Under the pieces are notes generated by a model that was given only the letters and a program-made list of their open reading frames with translations, ran no database searches and had not been told where the DNA came from. The translations under genes were made by a program, and so were the position numbers. Source: Tricholoma matsutake (lineage: Eukaryota > Basidiomycota > Agaricomycetes > Agaricales > Tricholomataceae). Taken from it: 64,000 nt of DNA. The stretch's first letter is position 1. Each line of letters starts with the position of its first letter. The stretch spans positions 13,578,001-13,642,000 of the forward strand of contig AP026540.1 in the NCBI GenBank assembly GCA_026075535.2, read 5' to 3'. Shown piece after piece: positions 20,955 through 32,060 of the stretch.

Positions 20955-22559
20955 CTATGATGCATAGGTATAGTTAGTCAATTGACTATATATGATACAT
21001 AGTATAAGCTGTATCAGGTGAGTCTGGGTCAACACATTGGACCTATGCGAACACGCATCCCTCTGCTGTTGCGGTTGCGCCATCAAAGATGTGACTGCCT
21101 CATCTTGTCTACCTCCTTTGGACCTACTGGATTGATGTGAATGCACACCACTCTTTGGCTGCAGCTGTACACTCATCGTGGCCTCTCTTGAGCCACTGGT
21201 CCATTCTCTGGGATGCATCTGTCCTTCCAGTGCATTTATGTTCTGCTGCTGAGGTGCACATTCTGCCTCGGCCCTCTGTTGCTTTGTCACATGTTGGGGC
21301 CCTCTGTCCCACACACTATTGCTGTCGTTAGGCATGGACAGGATTTTTTCCTGTCTGTCATAGTGTACTGATGATTTCATCAGTATGCTTTTAGTTTTAG
21401 GGTTCAAATTTGAATGTTTCATGTTAGAAGACACGTCTGGGTATTCCCCAGGCATGCTTGATTGTTTGGAACATGTGCTGCTCGAACACTGCTGCTCCAG
21501 GAATGATGCGGCTCCTTGTGAGCCACTGATTTGCTTTTCTTCAACTGCATCATTATGACGCAGTCCTGTTTCATTGGATCAGCATACATTCCCATCATCT
21601 GGTGCCTGCAGTTGGGTTGAGGATGTGGATACTTTGTTACTGCTCGTGTGTGGCCCCTGTGGCATGCCTGTGCAGTCAAAGTGATCTGTCTTTTCCGCCA
21701 TTTCTCAACATGCATCCCCACAATGCTTGTCATCTACAAATGAAATTGTCCATCATTCTCCCCCTCTGCCTCATCCTACAGGTGAGGCAGCTGCACCTTC
21801 TGGAACTGACCTATTTTTTTGCTCATGGTGTTTGTCCCTATGATCTGCCGCTATTTCTGAAGATTCAGGGCTGTGCTTGTTCTGGACTCTCATCATTTGC
21901 CAGGCCCCTGTACCATCCCTTCATTCAATGAATGTCTTAGTGACATGTTGATCCCAGGAAGGTGTTAAACGATGACCTTTGTCACTTCATTTGCCCTTAC
22001 TCACATACCTGAACACCTCAGTGACATTGGGTGCAGAATAAAGACTCTTGCAATGGACTTCGTTGCTTTCACTTATGCAGGATGTTCCTCCTCCTGCTGA
22101 CAGAGAGCTTATATACTCTCTTTGCAGCTGCCTTACTGCTCTTTGAATGGCATGCATAAATGCCACCCAGTCCAACTCGTCAAAGTCTCCAGGAGGGGCT
22201 GCTTTTTCAAACCTCTCCATCAGAGTTCCAACTCCCCAGTGTACTGCTGGGTCTCCAAGATGTTTCATGCACATGTTCCATTCCCACAGATTGAAGCCTG
22301 CAGCTGGTCCTGAGGCATATAACCACTGTATCAGAGGCTGTACGACATCCACATACTGCTCCTTAAGGTTGGAACATCCTTCATCATCCACTGCCCGATA
22401 TGCCTCATCCTGGTTATGGCTCATCCTGGTTATGGAACTCCTGGAAGCATAGCTCCACTGCCTCTCTGACAGGCATCCAACATCCACAGTAGCATGAAAC
22501 TTCCATATAATTGGCACCTCACCAGTTGAGGTCCCTTGCTTCTTGGAGATCATGCTCAA
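20955..22559 (-). CDS. Unassigned minus-strand gene candidate (multi-block)
   Basis: Three minus-strand blocks could be exons: 22,559-21,987 (190 aa: EQYVDVVQPLIQWLYASG, NLWEWNMCMKHLGDPAVHW, LDWVAFMHAIQRAVRQLQ), 21,733-21,419 and 21,455-20,955 (Gln-, Ser- and Arg-rich). The first block ends in VTEVFRYVSKG, where GTATGTGAGTAAG offers a splice donor. I recognise no family. Longer open frames and moderate CpG retention make it a better coding candidate than its surroundings, but it may equally be a relic. Confidence 0.3.
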
Positions 22560-23140
22560 TCTCTGTCCTCCTCCACTTTGAAATGGACTCTCCTGTCATT
22601 CGAGAGATCCAACATCTCACTATTGGGTTGTAGATGCAACATTTGTCTACATCTTGCCTCAAAGGTACACCAAGTTCTTTGTATGGTGTCTCAGCACCAC
22701 CTCACATCTTATGAGGCTTCAGATTAGGGCGATGCGACTGCGTGTCACTTCCATAAGCAGTCTCCAACTGACTTCAGTACCTACTGGTACCATTTTGAGA
22801 AGTACATGAGGCATTGGATGCCTCAACACAAAGTGACGTGGCATGCAACTGCGTGCCACTCAGCTGTCGTGGCCATTCTTTTGAGTCCCAATGGGGATTA
22901 TCAGGAGCTGACAAAGTGTCAGCTCAAGGCTGGGCCTCTTCCTGTAGCTGTGCCCTATTAGCACACTTGGGGTATTTGGTTGCTGTCCTGTTGGACTGCA
23001 TCCAGTAGCAATTTTAAAATGTTGGGTTGTTAGCCCAAAGTAAGGAGTGTAGAGTTTTTGTACTCAAAAAAGTGTAAGAGAGTGGGTGGGGTGATCACAA
23101 CCTCACACAGGCTAGAGTATGAATGGGCTCTATAATGTGT
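22560..23140. other. No recognised gene
   Basis: Short ORFs only (22,536-22,727 and 22,814-23,008, plus). A plus-strand stretch with FHKQSPTDFSTYWYHFEKY reads for about 60 codons but matches nothing I know. It may be the 5' part of the unassigned gene on the other strand or an unrelated relic. Confidence 0.3.
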
Positions 23141-23149
23141 ATTCATCAT

Positions 23150-23870
23150 AAAGGCAGGTTCCGAAGGTAAGGAGCATTTTCATAGGCCTCTGCACCTAAA
23201 ATCCCTTGATCATGTGACTAGCTCTGCTATCTGCATCAAGCATCTGGCCTCCTTTGGGCATGGTCTGGGTTTTGGTGCTAGGGGCTAGCAGATGCTGAGA
23301 CACAGACAGTTTATGCAACTAGGAGGTCCCTGTGTTGCTTTCCTTCTGCTCCCATCTCGGTGACAAGCAACACAGGTAAGCACTCCACACTTTTTCTTTC
23401 ACAGTTTCAGTCTCTCACATTTTCAGTAGTTGATTATCTAAGGCCCACCTTAGCGATATCATCTATTCACATTGTGAGAGATCCAACTGTCTTTTGAATA
23501 ATCCTCTCAACTAGTTTCTCACTTTACAGGATTCACTGGTACAATTTTATAGCTATTGCTATTGTGCCCAGTTGAATCTTAACAAGTGAGTGGTGTCTCC
23601 ACCATTGTCTATCTGATCTGATTTCTCACGTGGCCACATTTACTATAGATTGATTCTGGATTGATCTAATCTTTCATCGTTTATCAGTTTTCATGGCCCA
23701 CCTTCCTCTCCCTTTTCTTTTCTAGTTCTTAGTTCTAGGAATTGTAACTTAGTTAGCTACATGTGCATGTCCACTCCCTCGCCTATATGAAAATTTGGAG
23801 TCCACCTAGGCGGACCCTGCTTTCTGCTAAACTATCTCAACTTGAGCATGCAGCAGAAGATGAGGTACAA
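23150..23870 (+). repeat. DIRS-end repeat, permuted copy
   Basis: 23,150-23,390 matches the reverse complement of about 53,650-53,880 (shared GGTGCTAGGGGCTAGCAGATGC and ACTAGGAGGTCC). 23,763-23,870 matches the reverse complement of about 53,890-54,000 (shared CATGTCCACTCCCT and GAGCATGCAGCAGA). In the DIRS relic the two segments are adjacent in the opposite order. Both copies keep an inverted repeat, CCTGTGTTGCTT...AAGCAACACAGG (23,329-23,340 and 23,365-23,376). Confidence 0.65.
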
Positions 23871-24180
23871 GTGGATCTGTCACTACTAGTGACAGGTCAT
23901 CACACTATGTTTGACCCCGGGGATACCCGGGGTTCAACAAGACTATACAGGGTGGCTGTAGCCCCCTTACACATCTCTTCCACATCTTACCACTCATCAT
24001 GGATTTCCAGTATGTCAGATTCTCATGCTGTGTATTTATTGAGGTCATGTGCACAGAGGATTACAGTTGAGGAAGTGTTCTCACTCTATATGCCAGAGTT
24101 CCATGTATATTCTCATTCTTCAATGCTATTTTAATTGCCTCACATCTGCATAGTGTCACCAAGATCTTGATAGTTTTTGG

Positions 24181-25230
24181 GTGATCCATAAGTTCACGTC
24201 GAGTAAAACTTGTTGGGAGCAGATATTTGATGTTTGTCAGATACAAGAGCATGAGAGTTGGGGTATAGAATCAGTGATGAAGTGGGCATCCAGCAGACAT
24301 CTTGTTGTTCAAGATATGGTGCAGTGCAGCTATAATTTTGACACAGAGGGCCTCTGGGAGGTTTTTGGGATGCCAGAACACGTTGTTATGATTGGTAAGG
24401 ATATATGGTCATATGGGTGAATATATTGACATTTCACTGGAAGATGGGACTCATCCCAAAGCACAGCATGTTACAGGGATGCTCAACCAACTACTCCAGA
24501 GTGTGCTTGCCAGCAATGGCAATATCTTGACAATGAAAGCTATTCTGTCACCTATGATCGACACACCTGGTCAAATTACATGGGTGAGCGATCAGCGTGC
24601 ATGGGTGGATACGATAGATCTTCCATACTGTAAGCATCATGTTGCTCTGCCTCTCTCCCATCTCTGATGGGCAGTGGCAGCCATGGACAACTCTTTGAGT
24701 CAATGGCATATCAGCTCTGAAGGGACATTCATGTATCTGGACATTATGGTTGGGTCTTTATGGGTGGTCATGGCTGTGCCAAAGGAAGGTGATAATGATG
24801 CCTTTGCATCTCCCCAGTTTTACAGCCTCATGTTGCCATCTGCCCCTAATACCAGACTCTGGGATATGCAAGGTATTGTACTGTGGGCTGGAGCTAGGAT
24901 GTAAGTAGAGGTCTTTAATGCGAGTCTTGTTGTAACTTATTTTGGAGAAGCTTCATCAGGCCAAACACTCTGTACAGTGTGTTGTCCCTTGGGAATACAA
25001 TTTATTCAGGCAGAGGCTTCTATTTGATGTTGTGGATGATGGAGTCGTGTGCGGGTATCATGCAAAACTTTGTCCATTGCATCATCTATCACGAGGGGGA
25101 CTGCTTCCATGACAAAGGTCTCTTTCATGAGGATGATCATTCTGATGCATATATGCTGATGTTGCAATGGATTGTCATCTATCTACACAATATGTATGTC
25201 ATTCAACAAAGCTGGTTAGTATATATATAT
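24181..25230 (+). pseudogene. JmjC-like domain protein relic
   Basis: Plus-strand pieces in order: VQDMVQCSYNFDTEGLWEVFG; a stop and frame change; HVTGMLNQLL and ITWVSDQRAWVDTIDLPY; AMDNSLSQWHISSEGTFMYL, DIMVGSLWVVMAVPKEGD, NTRLWDMQGIVLWAGARM; then TLYSVLSLGNTIYSGRGFY and LMLQWIVIYLHNMY. The order (His-containing segment, hydrophobic GSLWVV strand, RP-x-T-x-H-like loop, GG/GRGFY, helical tail) fits a family of divergent JmjC-like proteins multiplied in mushroom genomes. The iron ligands are not clearly all present. At least two stops break it. Confidence 0.45.
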
Positions 25231-25431
25231 TATCATTCATCATTCAGTTGTCTGATTAATTGTTTAGGCTGTGCCAATGATGTGGGCATCAATAAGTCAC
25301 ATCTTGGAGACTCGAAAAACATCTTGTCTTTATTTGTGATCGTTGAACTTGCAAATGTGTTGCATAGCGACACCTATCGCTCAGATGGGGTATCTCCCAA
25401 AAAGTGATTGGTCATGATACACACTTGAAAA

Positions 25432-25728
25432 TTGGCAAGAACTATTGTACAGACGAGGATGGATTTACACAATGATAATGGGAATTCTGCTACTACCCTT
25501 ATTCAAGGCCATGCCATCTATATGGGAAGTATGCTCTTGGAAGCCTTAAATGCATGTATTACTGAAGGCTTCAAGATCTCGGTGCCCCTGGATGCTATCA
25601 AGTTGCAATTGGATGGTTGCCTTGGCATTGGATGGGGTGCAAAAGTCAAAATAAAAGGACACTCTTTTATTAGACAGTTCACTTTGAAGGGAACTGCCAG
25701 AATGACTGTTCCTCCTTCTGGCAAGTGA
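25432..25728 (+). CDS. Unassigned 98-aa ORF
   Basis: The ORF contains MGSMLLEALNACITEGFKI, PLDAIKLQLDGCLGIGW and KVKIKGHSFIRQFTLKGTA. It has a balanced composition unlike a random ORF but no family I can name. It begins just after the JmjC-like relic on the same strand and may be a downstream exon or a separate fragment. No good start context is visible. Confidence 0.3.
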   Translation: MARTIVQTRMDLHNDNGNSATTLIQGHAIYMGSMLLEALNACITEGFKISVPLDAIKLQLDGCLGIGWGAKVKIKGHSFIRQFTLKGTARMTVPPSGK

Positions 25729-25739
25729 TGTTCTACTCT

Positions 25740-26990
25740 GCGATGACTAAATTTCATGGTTTTGTTTCAGCCATCAATGGTAAAACTGAAGATGATGATA
25801 TATGGCTTCAGCAACAAGGTGTTGAATAATAATACATAGTTCATGTACATACATGTATGTCAAATATAACCTGCATCTCAGACACAAGGATGTGGGTGGG
25901 TGTGTACACCAGTAGACTTGAGGGAGTAGATGAGCACAGGCTTGAATTCTATAAATCTGGGCTGTGCAGATCTCTTGTAGGGCCGGGGGGATTGGGCTGA
26001 CCCAGTTCATCACAATCCTGATTAGAATATAATCCAACATGACCGGACCTTCCCTCAATTCAACCCGACCTGATAGTAAAGCATCCATGTTCTTTATACT
26101 TAAGTACAAGCATTACATATCATTATTTGTTGACTACTATTGACCTATGTGGTCGTGAGAATTTGAAATTTTGTTTAAAACCGTGAAATTTTTTTCTCTC
26201 TCTAGGTTTCATAGGTTTGTGCATGTGGTACCTTTTTTAGCTGGATTCCCCCAAATCAGACATACATTTCAAGATCTCAAAGTTTTCAGCGGTTGCTCAG
26301 GTTGAGCAACCTCTGGAAACTAATTTGCTTAATTACTGATGCTCAAGGCTGCATGGATTCCATTGAGTATCTGCAAAGGGGTGTATGGGAGAGCTCCAAC
26401 CTGGAACAGGGTTTTGGCTAGTGATACCAGTGATGGCATTGATCCTGACACCCTTCGTGGCTAGCCAGGAACGCCCTGTCTCTGCATCGGGAATGATGTC
26501 TACCATGTTACTGCTGGTCGGCACCACCATGCCCGTTCGGCTGGTGATCCTACCTTTCTCCATCTGTGAGGGGGCCGAGGGCTTCTCTTTTACAGTCTGT
26601 TACAGTATTGTTGCTGTGGGGTTTGACCTTCTTTGCATTGGTATGGCGTTCTCTGAAAAGGTTGTTTGCTGTAAGCCCAATGTGGCTACCAGCAGCTGGT
26701 TAGTCGCACACTAGGGGGTCTGATTCTCTTGCTTCACAGGCCCTGGATAGTGTTTATTACGCTGATCTGTACTGAGTTTCGTTCCCCATCTCTGTTCCCT
26801 GACACGATTCGAGGTGGCGGTACGAGATCAAGAAGTGTACACTCTGCATACCGGTATTACAGCAAGCCATAGTTCAAGCTCTCAGGAGGAATTGGAATTA
26901 TGATTACATTCGATTAGTCTTGTAAGTCGACGTAAACCGGAGTGAAACGGATATAGAAACAAGGATGCGGACATGAAACCTTAGACTGAA
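25740..26990. other. Intergenic, no firm gene
   Basis: Overlapping ORFs at 26,333-26,563 (minus) and 26,385-26,714 (plus) lie in a CpG-richer patch. The minus one (DAETGRSWLATKGVRINAITGI) looks the more protein-like but is only 76 aa. The remaining sequence holds nothing recognised. Confidence 0.3.
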
Positions 26991-26994
26991 TGCG

Positions 26995-28896
26995 TTAAGC
27001 TACTGGCTGCTTCTTTACATCCACTACTGCAGAGTACATGCCCAACTCGCGCAGGACCAGATTTCGTGGTTGCGGACATATTAGTATCTGCTTGGGTTCA
27101 ACCACAAATATAAACTTCCAGCTTGACGGAGGTGGGATTCCTGCATATCGATCGAAGAAATCAAGAAGTCCCGGTTTAATGCCATGGATTTCTGCGATAG
27201 AGAATTGGAAAATGAAAAGGTCATTGAGCCAGATGAAAGAATCAAGTGAGACATGGTTGTCCGCTTGCGGGACATACATGACATCGTGGGCAAGAGACAG
27301 CGGTCCATTATCTGGGAATTCTTCGGTTCGGACAGGGTTGACTCCAATATTGAACCGATGCCTCAAAGCCTCCTGACGCTCAGTCTCCAGTTTCGGATTG
27401 TTTAGGGGTTTGTGGCTAGAGTACCACCGAGGCAATGCTCCCCTTCGAGCTTCGTTCAACTTTACCATCGGAACGAGCTCGAGGGTGATTCCCCCCTGAA
27501 GTTCTCTCTGCGCGAGGGCTTCAAAGAAAACACCAGCCGTCTTCCTCCCTTCAGGCACCCTTGCAAAGTACTCATAGAGACGTAACTGTTCCTCGCGTGC
27601 CAGGTTACGGAACTGATTGGAGAGTCTTGATTGGATTGAAGGAGTGATGGGAATGACCACAGCTTGGCTGTGCACATCGTCTAACGATTTGCGGCTAAGA
27701 AGGGTAATCTTGTGAGACAGGGCATCAATGCGAAGGTCCCCACCGGCAGCAGTCTTGAGCAATGATTTGAGCTTGTCTGATGTGACCTCCGAGACTGCGA
27801 CATCGAGGTTTCTTTTGTACTGACTCATTTGAAGAGAGTTTAGTTGATAATCGAGACAGAGGCGAGGGGTAGGACCAAGGCGCTCAAATATTTCGTTGGT
27901 GAGAGACTCATTGAAGCAACCTAGGGGATATATTGATGCACTAGATCTCCTCAAGGTGTGAACTTTTGTGCAAGGCCAAATACTGGACTCACGCTCGAAG
28001 AATCTCTTTCATTTTCCATGGATTCATAATTACGACTATCATGCGGACCGTCTTGTTCAGGCGCGACCATCTTTCTCCGCACGGAGAGGAGGAGAAGACG
28101 ACGAAAAGGCGAGTGCCGTGCGGGACTAGATCTGGTGGAACGCCCTCCATGGCTTCATCGGAATCGACTAAGGTCCAGACGAATGATTTGAAGTGAGCTT
28201 GTTGAAAATCGGCAGGCATCTTGTGGACACCCTCTTCAACGAACAAGTAGCAGCACCGTTTGAAGTACCAAATGACCGGCTTCCGTTCGGCAAGGCATCG
28301 GCGTAAAGCGTAATAGATCCATACACTCTTGCCTTTAAGCAAAATGTGTTATATTAGAAACAATCTGGGGAGGCGACAAGCTCACCGATCCCTGGTTGGC
28401 CGGTGATGACGACAGCGGGTGCTTGAGGCTGGAAAATGGGTGTGTTATAATAAGCGCTTAAAGCATTGAAAATACGGATGTATTCGGCTCGTATCCAAAT
28501 TTTTGAGAACGGTATTCCGTCGATGCCGATATCGAGCATGTAACAACCGGGAATGAGATCGTCGTCTGGGTCTGCTGTCGTGGCTTCATCCATGGTTTCG
28601 TCCACGACCGCTGTCTCATCCACAACCATCATCTCATCAACAACCTCGTACGTGCGCTCCTCCCCTTCCTGATCCCCTAATACAGACTCACTTCCCATCG
28701 CAGGAACGGGAAGCGCGTTAAGCCACTCTTGCCCCTCGTCCGCCATGCTCTTGCCCCAAAACTTTGCATGCAACAAAGCAAGGGGCTGATCTCCATCGAT
28801 TATCGGCCATGGTTTCATATAGCTTGGAATCTTGACGATGGAGGCGAATGTTGATCCAGATACCTGCTGTAAAGACATAGGTGTTAGGTGATGCAT
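26995..28896 (-). CDS. Crinkler-like P-loop protein, three exons
   Basis: Predicted exons on the minus strand: 28,896-28,386, 28,332-27,993 and 27,949-26,995. The introns are 53 nt (GTGAGC...TTAAAG) and 43 nt (GTGAGT...TTGAG), and the spliced length of 1,806 nt is divisible by three. Splicing assembles a Walker A motif, ITGQPGIGKSVWIYYALRR, whose GK is split by intron 1. FYKRCC-like strands and the block ERLGPTPRLCLDYQLN follow, which I associate with Crinkler (CRN)/RHS-like NTPase proteins expanded in Agaricomycetes; the C-terminal half would be the nuclease-like region. No stop interrupts it and CpG is retained, unlike its neighbours. The ATG at 28,894-28,896 is only the first available. 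TTTACAG|CAG just after it could instead be an acceptor for an upstream exon. Confidence 0.7.
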
Positions 28897-29070
28897 GATG
28901 CTCAGTAAAAACGAATTTATGTAAAAGTCACGCGGGTGTCATGTGGTGTCGTGTAATTGTCGCGTATCTGTCATGAAAACAGCATTTGGGGTGACGGCCA
29001 TCAATATTATCAATGCATCACATATGCATCAAGTCGATCAACTAACGGGACTGGCCGCGGGGACCAACCA

Positions 29071-29100
29071 ACAAGGCTCGACAAGGCTCGACAAGGCTCG
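29071..29100. repeat. ACAAGGCTCG x3 upstream of the Crinkler-like gene
   Basis: Three perfect 10-bp tandem units sit about 175-205 bp upstream of the Crinkler-like start in a CpG-rich stretch (ACACACGCGCACGCGG follows). It could be a promoter feature; the sequence alone does not show it. Confidence 0.6.
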
Positions 29101-29539
29101 ACACACGCGCACGCGGGCCGCACGTGGTCCAATGACACTTTTTTGAGATACACCGCCGTGTCGTGATTCTGTCCCTCGAGGACTTAGTAGTTTTTGCAGA
29201 AGAGCATTAAGTATACAAAGGATGCAATTAACTATTTAGCTAAACTAACTTACAACTTACATTGTATGTAGTAATATTAGTATTTATTACAGTGCTGTAA
29301 ACTTTTAGTCAAAAAAAACCAATCGAAACAAGCAACATATGTAGAAAACGAAAGCTGCCCCTGTATATGGTCGCAGCATGTGCTAAGAAAAATAAAACTG
29401 CCACCTACCTTCGCAAGCGAGATGGTGTGGTAGGCGCGGCTGGCATTCATGGGGTGGACATGGCCTGGTCCCCTCCCCCGTCGTAGACATTGTGGTGGTG
29501 GGTGCCATGTTTGCCGTGTCGTCATCCCCATTCCCTCTG

Positions 29540-30240
29540 CATCCAGTGCCTACGAGCAGCTGCTCGTAGGTGTGGTGTGCGTGCATTTGACACCTCCTCG
29601 ATATCTCTATCCCTCCTCCCTGGCCTCCTTGGTGTCGTTCCATTCCCCCTGCTATCACCTCACGGCGGGGTGTGGTACCATCCCCCGATGAGCAGTTGCG
29701 TCGGTGTGGCATGGATGTGGATGGCATTCATAGTGGGTGCCTTTGCACCGTCCACCCTCCCCCTCCCCTTGTGCCACATCACTGATGAACTGACAATGTC
29801 AACACACCCACCCCATGCCTATGAGCTGCTGCTCATAGGGTGGATCATGAGTGCATGGACCCCCCATGACACCAATGACATCCAGCACCCCCCATCACTG
29901 CTGTGAGTGACTGCTCGCAGGGTGTATACAGGGTGTGAGAGCACAGGAACAGCATGGAGGGATGATGACAGCACCAAGTGACACACCTATGAGCAGCTGC
30001 CCATAGGGTGGTTTGTGGGTGCAGATGATGAGGGTTGTGAGGGGGGGGAGATGAAATGACAAGGGGAAAGGGAGATGATGACCAGAAGGGGAGACAACAG
30101 CGACACCTGCCCCATGCATGCCTACGAGCAGATGCTCATAGGGTGTTTAAGGGGAGGGGGAGAGAGGGAGGGGACGATGGACAAACACTGCCACCAACAT
30201 ACAACACCAGCCTGGCGAGCAGCTGCTCATGGGGTGGATG
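29540..30240 (+). repeat. Palindrome array, 30-kb locus (six units)
   Basis: Six palindromes of the CCTAYGAGCAG/CTGCTCRTAGG type occur at 29,549-29,570 (perfect), 29,818-29,839, 29,901-29,921, 29,986-30,007, 30,121-30,142 and 30,211-30,233. Most are followed by GGGTG. Spacing is 83-135 bp except the first gap of 269. The spacers are low-complexity (CCCTCC, ATGA, GGTG). The palindromes vary in parallel on both arms (TACGAGC/GCTCGTA, TATGAGC/GCTCATA). No protein is credible here despite ORFs in many frames. Confidence 0.75.
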
Positions 30241-30256
30241 GTGGGTGGAATGATGA

Positions 30257-30306
30257 GGAGGGAGGGGAGGGGAGGGAGGGGAGGGGAGGGAGGGGAGGGG
30301 AGGTGA
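30257..30306 (+). repeat. GGGAGGGGA run (G-quadruplex-prone)
   Basis: About 50 bp of GGAGGGGAGGGG units lie on the plus strand between the last palindrome and the terminal hairpin of the 30-kb locus. Many runs of three or four G separated by A give high quadruplex potential. Slippage alone could have produced the run. Confidence 0.7.
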
Positions 30307-30403
30307 GGGAGATGAGACACAATGGAGATGAGACACAATGGAGATGAGAGGGAGGGGAAACAACAGGACAGGGCTGATGAAACAGCCAATGCAATGCACC
30401 ACT

Positions 30404-30516
30404 GCCCCCTCCCCCCCGTTTTGCGGGGGGGGTGGGTTTTTTTTGTAGAGTTTAAAATAGTATAATTAAATAGTACAATTAATTCTCCCCCCCCCCGCGT
30501 TTGCATGGGGGTTTTT
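30404..30516 (+). terminator. C-rich/G-rich hairpins followed by T-runs (30-kb locus end)
   Basis: CCCCCTCCCCCCC, loop GTTTTGC, GGGGGGGGTGGG, then eight Ts (30,404-30,444). A second hairpin at 30,485-30,516 has eleven Cs, a GCGTTTGCA loop, five Gs and TTTTT. The reverse complement of the second, with its TATATA flank, resembles 38,931-38,960 at the left end of the 39-kb locus. This looks like the 3' end of the repeat unit. A Pol III-type stop (T-run) is one reading; slippage at homopolymers is another. Confidence 0.5.
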
Positions 30517-30656
30517 ATATATATCTATATTAGTTATCTACTCCCTTGTGAAGATGCGAGGGCTCAACAATTTTTTTTTGAGCTCTTGTGAGAGAGGTTA
30601 AAAATAAGTGAACTAATCCTAAGTGCTTTAAATGGACTTTATATTACATGTTTATT

Positions 30657-31030
30657 AATGCTCCTGTGGCTCAACTGGTTGAGCACTTGTTTGGTGGTCA
30701 TGTCACTTATATCCCAAGGTCCAGGGTTCAATCCCTGCTCTGCCCATTTATTTTGTAAGCACTTTCACCAAGTTAAGTCTTCCAAAATGGTGTGGTATTC
30801 CGACTACCTGTTGGAATTGCATAAGACTTTACTCGGAATTTACTAGGAATTTACTAGGAATTTCTTGGAAATAAGAGTACATGGTCATCAAGATATATTC
30901 TGATCGGACTCCTAGGACTAGTATGGGACTAGTAGGACTCCTATCAGATTCTGATTGGACTCCTATCAGAAAACTTGGACTCCAGGGACTGTGATAGGAA
31001 TATGGGAATATGGGGGGGAGTGCAAAGTCT
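30657..31030 (+). mobile_element. tRNA-headed SINE 1
   Basis: The head holds an A box TGGCTCAACTGG (30,667-30,678) and a B box GGTTCAATCC (30,725-30,734), 57 bp start to start, as in tRNA genes. The arms do not fold into a clean tRNA, and about 270 bp of unrelated body follows. The 3' end (ATATGGGGGGGAGTGCAAAG, to about 31,027) matches the tail of SINE 2 and of the fragment at 57,015. Confidence 0.7.
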
Positions 31031-31441
31031 TGTCTGGTCCAGCGCTTGAAAGCCCATTGACCAGAATTTTGTTACTATGCAAACAACAAACTTCTCTCTG
31101 ACGGACTGTCCACTAGGCAACTGGATGGTACATCAATGTTTGATGGATGGTCTGAACCTGACCAAGGTACATGATTCTTTGACTTACCTGTCTAAATGAG
31201 CTCATGTCCCCTTGGTCACCAGACATCATCAGTGATGAATCCAGTTGCTACTCATTCCTAACCCCCAAGGACCCAGGTGTGTGAGCATATGTTTTCTTCA
31301 CTCATCCTTCATTGAATTCCCTTCTCTCCTCTCAGCCAGATCAACACTTGAAGACTGCAAGGAACAGGATGACTACTTCTCTAAAGTGAGTTGTCTTTAT
31401 TGTTGAGCCAGATACCACTGATTTACATGTGCCAGTAGGCC

Positions 31442-31657
31442 TTGGGGTTGCCATGTGTGGATAGTTCATCTGATACCTTTCTCAATACTCTCAACACTGC
31501 TGGCTTGGACAACTTGAATCTCAACATTTCCACCTGGGCAGCTGGCATTGACTGGGTGGATCAAGGTTGCCATGTGAACACCGGATGGAGTGGGGGTGTA
31601 GAGACAGCAGCTGGGTGGACAAATAAGGCCAACAGGGATGGGGGGCTTAGTGAAATC
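31442..31657 (+). pseudogene. Host ORF interrupted by gypsy 1, left part
   Basis: The ORF reads NISTWAAGIDWVDQGCHVN...NKANRDGGLSEI up to the target site. Past the element, 37,864 onward continues in the same frame (DMTGIQHIPPTPLPDALLP). The family is unknown. The proline-rich continuation is reminiscent of retroelement gag, but I would not call it. Confidence 0.45.
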
Positions 31658-32058
31658 TGTTAGGAAACCACCCCATTACCTAATATATTTTTATTTTTAT
31701 TTTATTATGTCAAATTACACTACATTACACCAAATGATGCCAAATGATGCTACACTTTGATAGTGTGAGAATTTTATTTTGCATGCATCCATATGTATGT
31801 GCATGTACGAGTGCGTCGGTAACAACAATGTACAATAGTATATAAACCCTAAATATATGCCTAGGGTACCCCAGTTGTGTTCTCTTAGGTATTCCACCTA
31901 CACTTGTGGTGCGAATGGCCTATCTCAACAAACTCACCGATTAATAACCCCTCACATCAAAATCATCAGTTTTCCAATCACATGCATAGATCCCACCCCC
32001 TTCTTGTAGAGAGAACCCACACGGTCTTAGCTAGCAGATAGTGGGTGTCACCCTAACA
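31658..32058 (+). repeat. gypsy copy 1 5' LTR
   Basis: 401 bp, TG...CA. It contains TATATAAA (31,839-31,846) and, 34 bp after its first base, AGTTGTGTTCT (31,873-31,883), the likely RNA 5' end (see the primer site). The purine tract equivalent lies before the 3' LTR. Confidence 0.9.
31839..31883 (+). promoter_or_regulatory. LTR TATA box and predicted start of the gypsy transcript
   Basis: TATATAAA at 31,839 is followed 34 bp downstream by AGTTGTGTTCT. The start call rests on that 11-mer being exactly complementary to the sequence 2 bp inside the 5' LTR (32,061-32,071), as the first 11 nt of the Tf1 RNA are to its own primer site. Copy 2 keeps the same TATA and 11-mer. Confidence 0.6.
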
Positions 32059-32060
32059 GA

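Noticed and set aside
23365..23400. A short intron starting at GTAAG after the AAGCAACACAGG arm
   Set aside because: The nearest conserved acceptor in the 53-kb copy would give about 30 nt, too short for a fungal spliceosomal intron.
13944..26990. A TET/JBP oxygenase gene, which is known to accompany KDZ transposons in mushrooms
   Set aside because: I looked for the HxD...H...R pattern and known flanking phrases on both strands and found none convincing.
29549..30233. Regularly spaced palindromes as a CRISPR array
   Set aside because: Spacing varies (83-269 bp), spacers are low-complexity, units diverge, and the surrounding genes are fungal. No cas-like genes.
29277..30506. Many ORFs of 60-138 aa on both strands
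   Set aside because: Low-complexity CCCTCC/GGTG sequence leaves all frames open; palindromes, not codons, are the conserved feature.
30657..30750. Functional tRNA gene
   Set aside because: A and B boxes are present but acceptor and anticodon arms do not pair cleanly and a SINE body with a shared tail follows.
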